DNA of 64,000 nucleotides, taken from Streptomyces antarcticus. GTDB lineage: Bacteria > Actinomycetota > Actinomycetes > Streptomycetales > Streptomycetaceae. The notes below the pieces were generated by a model. The model was not told the origin of the DNA and did no database searches. It saw only the letters and a list, made by a program, of their open reading frames with translations. Made by a program: the position numbers and the translations under genes. The stretch is from positions 1 through 64,000 of the forward strand of contig NZ_JAPNLM010000029.1 of assembly GCF_026627255.1 (NCBI RefSeq). Direction: 5' to 3'. Positions 59,965 through 64,000 of the stretch are shown piece by piece; position 1 is the stretch's first letter; each line of letters begins with the position of its first letter.

Positions 59965-60082
59965 CCCCGGACCCCCGCGCCTCAAACGCCGGCGGGGCTG
60001 AATGTGCCTGGCGTCAGCCGAAATCCGGTGGCCGCGCCGGCCAAATCCAGCCTCGCCGGCGTTTGAGGCGCGGGGTCCGGGG
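59965..60082. repeat. Long interrupted inverted repeat, Streptomyces intergenic element
   Basis: The left arm (59965-60000), running ACCCCCGCGCCTCAAACGCC then GGCGGGGCTG, pairs with the right arm (60048-60082), starting CAGCCTCGCCGGCGTTTGAG. The interior is about 47 bases. The GCCTCAAACGCCGGCG core is a motif I have seen many times between Streptomyces genes. Two GGGGCTCCGCCCCGAACCC copies (about 59888 and 59932) lie to its left. It may act as a strong terminator or mobile repeat. Confidence 0.75.
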
Positions 60083-60089
60083 CGGAGCC

Positions 60090-60126
60090 GGGTCACGCCG
60101 ATATTCGCCCCGGATTGAACGCTAAG
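60090..60126. repeat. Candidate terminal inverted repeat of a Tn3-type element
   Basis: The 37-base stretch starts GGGTCACGCC and ends GAACGCTAAG, the outer and inner ends expected for Tn3-family inverted repeats (GGGG...-CTAAG). It directly follows the intergenic element and precedes the resolvase gene. No matching partner was found in the window. Confidence 0.4.
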
Positions 60127-60132
60127 GATTGA

Positions 60133-60693
60133 TCATGGTGTGGCGGTCCTGTCGAGGTGGCGGTAGATGGTGGGGCGGGTGACGCCGAACTCGTTGGCGA
60201 TCTGTTGGACGGTGCAGTCGCCGGAGTCGTACATCTCGCGGGCGAGCTGGACCTGGCGGGGGCCGAGTTTGGGCTTCTGTCCGCCGGTGCGGCCCCGGGC
60301 GCGGGCGGCCTCCAGGCCGTCCACGGTGCGCTCGGACATCAGGGCGTGCTCGAATTCGGCGACCGCGCCCAGAATCTGGAAGAACATCCGGCCGGCCGCG
60401 GTGGAGGTGTCGATGCCCTGATCGAGCACGACCAGGTCGACGCCCTCGGCCTCCAGCCGTTTGGACAGCTCGATGAGGTTTTCCAGAGAGCGGCCGAGCC
60501 GGTCGAGCCTGGTCACTACGAGCTGGTCGCCATCGCGGGCGACCATGAGCGCTTTGTCGAGCTCGGGGCGTCGGGCGAGCTTGCCGGACGCTTTGTCGGT
60601 GAAGACCTTCTCGCAGCCGGCGGCTCGGAGCGCGTCCTGCTGGGCTTCGGGATGTTGATCACGGGTGCTGACCCGGGCGACGCCGATTCTCAT
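60133..60693 (-). CDS. tnpR: Serine resolvase (Tn3-type recombinase)
   Basis: The 186-residue serine recombinase has the catalytic Ser in GVARVSTRDQHPEAQ, Arg residues in LVVTRLDRLGRSLENLI, and ADGRMFFQ-like TAAGRMFFQILGAVAEFEHALMSERT. The C-terminal helix-turn-helix is VQQIANEFGVTRPTIYRHLD. It resolves cointegrates at a res site. All active-site positions look intact. A res-like repeat cluster lies directly upstream, as in Tn3-family modules. The transposase partner in this window is destroyed, so it may be a survivor of an old element. Confidence 0.9.
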   Translation of the reverse strand: MRIGVARVSTRDQHPEAQQDALRAAGCEKVFTDKASGKLARRPELDKALMVARDGDQLVVTRLDRLGRSLENLIELSKRLEAEGVDLVVLDQGIDTSTAAGRMFFQILGAVAEFEHALMSERTVDGLEAARARGRTGGQKPKLGPRQVQLAREMYDSGDCTVQQIANEFGVTRPTIYRHLDRTATP

Positions 60694-60694
60694 G

Positions 60695-60765
60695 CCCGCA
60701 CTGTAACGTGAACGGGGTAGTACGTTACATAGGTGCGTACGCGGGAAGCGTTACAGTCGCGACCC
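60695..60765. other. Candidate res site
   Basis: TGTAACGT-N12-ACGTTACA (60702-60709 and 60722-60729) is a perfect interrupted dyad of the size bound by a resolvase dimer. A third CGTTACAG half-site lies near 60748. The cluster is just upstream of the resolvase start, where res sites are found. Confidence 0.55.
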
Positions 60766-60872
60766 GGGGGAACGTCATGTGGATCTTTGTGTATCGCGAA
60801 CGATCGTTTCCGTACGCCGGGGCCCCCGCTGAGCGGACATGCGCTCTTCGCCAGCGAGGTCCGTTACCGGCG

Positions 60873-61250
60873 TCAGGCTGTGGCTGGGTTGTGCTGTTGC
60901 GCCTGGTGAGCGGTGAGTGCTTCGGTGGCGGTGGGGTGGGTGGGCAGGACGGTGTCCAGGCCGGTCATCTGGAGCAGGTGCAGCAGGCGGTCGGGGACGG
61001 CGGCCAGGGAGAGGGTGCCGCCTTGTTCCTGGGCGCAGCGCATGATGCCGATGAGGGCGTTGAGGCCGGAGGAGTCGCAGAAGCTGACGTCGGCGACGTC
61101 CAGGATCAGGTGGTGGTGGCCTTGGGCGAGGAGGTTCAGAGCGCGGTCGCGCAGGCTGGGGGCGGTGTCGAAGTCGATGTCGCCGGTGACGGCGGCCAGG
61201 GCGAGGGGGCCGTCGGTGTGGTGGCAGGTGAGGTGTACGGCGGGAGCCAT
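60873..61250 (-). CDS. STAS-domain anti-sigma factor antagonist
   Basis: The 125-residue protein has the RsbV/SpoIIAA-like fold. The phosphorylatable Ser is in DVSFCDSSGLNALIG, preceded by VTGDIDFDTAPSLRD. It would bind and neutralise an anti-sigma kinase when dephosphorylated. It lies five bases downstream of the SpoIIE-type phosphatase gene, its likely activator. The matching anti-sigma kinase and sigma factor are not in the window. Confidence 0.88.
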   Translation of the reverse strand: MAPAVHLTCHHTDGPLALAAVTGDIDFDTAPSLRDRALNLLAQGHHHLILDVADVSFCDSSGLNALIGIMRCAQEQGGTLSLAAVPDRLLHLLQMTGLDTVLPTHPTATEALTAHQAQQHNPATA

Positions 61251-61255
61251 GGTGG

Positions 61256-62719
61256 TCAGTGCTCCTGCTCGTTCGGGCGGCGCTGGGCGGGGCCGGCGGT
61301 GGTGTGGGCGGTGGCTGCCGCGGTGGGTGCGGGGCCGGCCGGTGAGGTGGGCAGGGCGGTGAGGGCCAGGAGGGCCACGTCGTCTCCGGGGCCGTCGGGG
61401 AAGGTGTCGAGCAGGGCGGCGAGGTCGTCGATGAGGGTGACCGCGCTGACGCTGGGGCCGCAGGCGGCGGCGTGGCGGGTCAGGTGATCATTCAGGGCGT
61501 CATCGCCGAACAGTTCGCCCTTGGCGTTCCGGGCTTCGGTGATCCCGTCGGTGTAGAGCAGGAGGGCCTGGCCGGGGGCCAGGTGCACGGTGTGTGAGGC
61601 GAAACGGGCGCCGGCCACGGCCCCGATCAGCATGCCGCCCTGCGCCCGCACCGCATCCACATGGGCGGGTGAACCCTCGTCGGCGGGATGGAGGTGGTAG
61701 GCCGGGGGATGGCCGCCGGTGCCCAGGGTGACAGCGAAGCCCCCCTGCGCCGCGGGTTCCAGGGTGCCGAAGACGGCCGTGCAGAAACGGCTGCCGACGC
61801 TGGGGTCCATGAGCAGGGCTGCGTTCAGGGCTTGAAGGACCGTGACGGGGTCCGGGTCGTGCCAGGCGGCGGCGCGCAGGGTGTAGCGGGTCAGGGAGGT
61901 CACCGCGGCGGCGTCGGCGCCTTTGCCGCACACGTCACCGAGGAAGAATGCCCACCGGCCGCCGCCCAGGGAGAACACGTCGTAGAAGTCTCCGCCGACC
62001 GCGCGGGCGGACGCGGTGAAATAATGGCAGGCCAGCTCCATGCCGGGGATCGCCGGCAGGGCGGGCGGCAGCAGGGTGCGCTGCAAAGTGGAGGCGAACG
62101 CGGCGAGCTCAGCCTTGTCCTTCTCCGCCTGCTGGCGCATCACGCGTTCGACTTCCGCGCGCTCGCGCTCGGCGCGTACCAGGCGCAGCGCGGAGAGGCG
62201 CAGTTCCAGCTCACTCATCACCATCGCCGCCAGATCGGCCAGGGTGGCGGTGTCGGCCTCGGTGATCTTACGGGGTGTGGTATCGAGGATGTTGACGGTG
62301 CCCAGGCGGTGCCCGTCGGAGGTGATGATCGGGGCGGCCGCGTAGAACCGGGCTCCCAGAGCGCCGGTGACCAGGGGGTTGGCGCAGGCGACGGGGTCGG
62401 TGAGGGTGTCGGGGATCACCAGGGTGTCGTCGCCGAGGATCGCCGAGGCGCACAGCCCCGGGTCGCGGCCGATCTGGGTGACTCCGTCCAGCCCGCGGGT
62501 GGCCTTGAACCAGATCCGGTCGCTGTCCACGATCGTCACCGTCGCCACCGGCACGTCGAACAGGCGGGCCGCCAGCGCCGCGACCCGGTCGAACGCCCCG
62601 TCCGGCGGGGTATCGAGGATGTCGTAGCGGCGCACCGCCTCCATCCGACGGTCCTCCACCAGCGCCTTCGGCGCACGCGGTATCCGGCTCAGCTTCGGGA
62701 CGGGCTCCGGTACTGCCAT
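61256..62719 (-). CDS. GAF-SpoIIE (PP2C) phosphatase
   Basis: The 487-residue serine phosphatase has an N-terminal GAF sensor domain (about 25-190; EAVRRYDILDTPPDGAFDRV, GARFYAAAPIITSDGHRLGT). A coiled linker follows, then a PP2C_SII/SpoIIE domain with metal Asp in SARAVGGDFYDVF and FFLGDVCGKGADAAAVTS, GTGGHPPAYHL, LLYTDGITEAR, and DDVALLAL. It should dephosphorylate the adjacent STAS protein in response to a small-molecule or redox cue sensed by GAF. Overlapping alternative reading frames are shadows. Confidence 0.9.
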   Translation of the reverse strand: MAVPEPVPKLSRIPRAPKALVEDRRMEAVRRYDILDTPPDGAFDRVAALAARLFDVPVATVTIVDSDRIWFKATRGLDGVTQIGRDPGLCASAILGDDTLVIPDTLTDPVACANPLVTGALGARFYAAAPIITSDGHRLGTVNILDTTPRKITEADTATLADLAAMVMSELELRLSALRLVRAERERAEVERVMRQQAEKDKAELAAFASTLQRTLLPPALPAIPGMELACHYFTASARAVGGDFYDVFSLGGGRWAFFLGDVCGKGADAAAVTSLTRYTLRAAAWHDPDPVTVLQALNAALLMDPSVGSRFCTAVFGTLEPAAQGGFAVTLGTGGHPPAYHLHPADEGSPAHVDAVRAQGGMLIGAVAGARFASHTVHLAPGQALLLYTDGITEARNAKGELFGDDALNDHLTRHAAACGPSVSAVTLIDDLAALLDTFPDGPGDDVALLALTALPTSPAGPAPTAAATAHTTAGPAQRRPNEQEH

Positions 62720-62882
62720 CGAACTCTTCCCCTCCCGACAGGCACCCCGGCCACCTGGGCGGTAGCCGTAGAAGAGCCTAGCGCCCTCCCCTTCCCCTCC
62801 CATGTGCCGGTCTGAGGGCAGCGGTGCATCGGGAGTCGCCGACCTGCCCCACGCTGTCTGACCCCCGTGGGCCCACGGAGGC
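62720..62882. other. Intergenic region between phosphatase and Tn3 remnant
   Basis: I found no gene. The stretch holds the promoter region of the GAF-SpoIIE gene and GC-rich DNA with no clear repeat. Confidence 0.3.
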
Positions 62883-62928
62883 GGGGCCCTGACCGGCCCG
62901 TGGCCGGTCGCCAGTTCCTGACGCCAAG
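62883..62928. repeat. Candidate tnpA-proximal terminal repeat
   Basis: A GGGGCCCTGACC...CTGACGCCAAG stretch lies directly beyond the transposase stop codon, where the terminal repeat of a Tn3-type element normally sits. It begins with GGGG and ends with ACGCCAAG, near the family's ACGNTAAG inner end. No partner copy was found. Confidence 0.3.
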
Positions 62929-62932
62929 GGCT

Positions 62933-64000
62933 TAGTCCTCGGCACCACCGGGATCGCGCAGGGGCCGCAGCGCGTCGGCGCCGTGGGAGCGGACGATCGG
63001 ATACCGTCCGTGAAAGTTAATGTGATCATGGATCAGCGGGGAGAGCCGGGAGCGGACTCGGGGGAGACGGTCAGCCCTCCGGCCTCCAACTCCGTGACGG
63101 CGGCATCCATGTACAGGCTGTTCCAGAAAACGACGGCGTTGATCGCCATGCCCAGCGCCCCAAGCTGGTTCTCCATCCCGTCCCGGTAGGCATGACGGAC
63201 CTCGCCCAGGCGGCCGAAGAACATCGCGCGGCCCAGCGCGTGGCGGCCCTCGCCGATGTTCAGCTGAACGCCGATCATCCTGCGGTACACCTCGGAATCG
63301 ATGAACTGCAGCAGATGCAGGGTCTTGAAGATCCGTCCGTAGGCGGCGAACGCGTCTCCCAGGCCGGTCATCCGGTCGCCGTTGTTCATCATCCGCAGCA
63401 GGTCGTAGGCGCGCACGGTCCCGGTGGTCAGGGAGCCGGCCACGCGGAGCATGTCTTCCCAGTGGTCGCGCACCCTGGCCACCTGGATTCGCTGGCGCGA
63501 GACCAGTCGACTCGGGGCATCATCGCCTGCACCGCGTCGTGGACCACCTGGTAGCCCGCCGGCAGCGGGTCGGCGTCCAGGCGGTCCAGGCGGATCTTCC
63601 CGTCCACGATGTCGACGGCCGCGTTGTCGGGCAGGTTCTCCGCGACGTGCCGGTACATCTCGTCCAGCAGCACTTCCAGCTCGCCCAGGTGCTCTTCGGC
63701 GGTGCCGGGCAGCTCCAGCGCGGTCAGCACCCTGGGCCGGGTGACAGCCCAGGTCGGACCGGACAGCAGCCGCGCCCTGGGGTCGCCCCAGACGTCGCCG
63801 CCCACCGCGAAGACGTCCCGGCGTTTGAGCGCGGTCAGCAGCGCGTCCAGGACTCAGAACGTCCAGGCGTGCTTGTCGATCAGGCCGTTCACCGCCAGGC
63901 CGCCCCGGCGGATCGGGCCCCGCACGGCACCGCACGGCAAGGCACCGCACCGCACGGCACCGGCCGAGCCTCGGGGGCGGCTCCGCTACCTCCGGAGCAA
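62933..64000 (-). pseudogene. tnpA: Tn3-family transposase remnant (frameshifted, internally deleted, runs off the window)
   Basis: At least four lesions break a Tn3 TnpA. The C-terminus reads FHGRYPIV ... LRPLRDPGGAED to a stop at 62933, but the frame shifts near 63050. The middle block carries RVRDHWEDMLRVAGSLTTGT, LQFIDSEVYRRMIG and GALGMAINAVVFWNS. Near 63530 the sequence jumps frame and position, joining GYQVVHDAVQAMMPRVDW to the middle block and deleting most of the catalytic DDE core. An internal TGA sits before VLDALLTALKRRDVFA at about 63850. Nothing here could be functional. Confidence 0.85.

Noticed and set aside
62883..62928. Matched inverted-repeat pair with 60090-60126
   Set aside because: Both point the same way (GGG outer side on the left) and their sequences differ, so they are not ends of the same element.

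Overview
This window looks like a stretch of Streptomyces chromosome. GC is very high with GC-rich third codon positions, and GTG, TTG and leaderless starts are frequent. The gene order is typical of the genus: a GlnA2-type ligase, DUF3105, NAD+ synthase, panB, an F420-dependent NADP reductase, methionine aminopeptidase, heme and iron uptake genes, RNase P RNA, and the bifunctional RNase H/phosphatase. No rRNA, tRNA or CRISPR array was seen. All calls come from reading the sequence; no search was run.

Layout. (1) 1-9,000: a PIG-L deacetylase with a repetitive Pro-rich N-terminus, a sortase cut down to its catalytic half, a GlnA2-like ligase, DUF3105 and DUF305 proteins, and a decayed patch holding a CBS-domain remnant and a multicopper-oxidase remnant around an alpha/beta hydrolase, a DUF998-like protein and a DUF6153-like protein with a CsoR-like operator. 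(2) 9,000-24,120: a DUF4190-type protein, nadE, an EEP-family membrane protein, panB, a DrrAB-type ABC exporter, an AfsR/SARP-type regulator, an M50 protease, a TerD-nuclease fusion and npdG. (3) 24,141-26,350: a decayed IS607-type element inserted just upstream of npdG. (4) 26,400-39,870: map followed by a heme and iron acquisition island: heme oxygenase, two HtaA-domain surface proteins, a HmuTUV-type ABC importer and EfeO-EfeB-EfeU, with three iron-box operators. (5) 39,890-56,260: metabolic and housekeeping genes (PhzF, SDR, Bcr/CflA efflux, Rsm22, DDAH, TetR, prim-pol, YaaA, RNB nuclease, MerR, rnpB, RNase H/phosphatase, zinc-ribbon protein, Nif3). (6) 56,334-59,260: an SDR / Zn-ADH / MaoC operon behind a KstR-type palindrome, resembling steroid side-chain beta-oxidation genes. 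(7) 59,880-64,000: an accessory edge with a genus-type intergenic inverted repeat, a serine resolvase with a candidate res site, a STAS plus GAF-SpoIIE phosphatase pair, and a wrecked Tn3-family transposase running off the end.

How the genes fit together. The clearest multi-gene system is the iron/heme island. Surface HtaA proteins would capture heme, HmuTUV would import it, heme oxygenase would release the iron, and EfeUOB would take up iron in parallel, all under a DmdR/IdeR-type repressor. The KstR-boxed operon looks like a fatty-acyl or steroid side-chain catabolic unit. The least described candidate is the 695-residue TerD protein, whose C-terminal half carries a PD-(D/E)XK-like nuclease signature. 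Decay is concentrated at the left edge, at the IS607 element and at the Tn3 edge.
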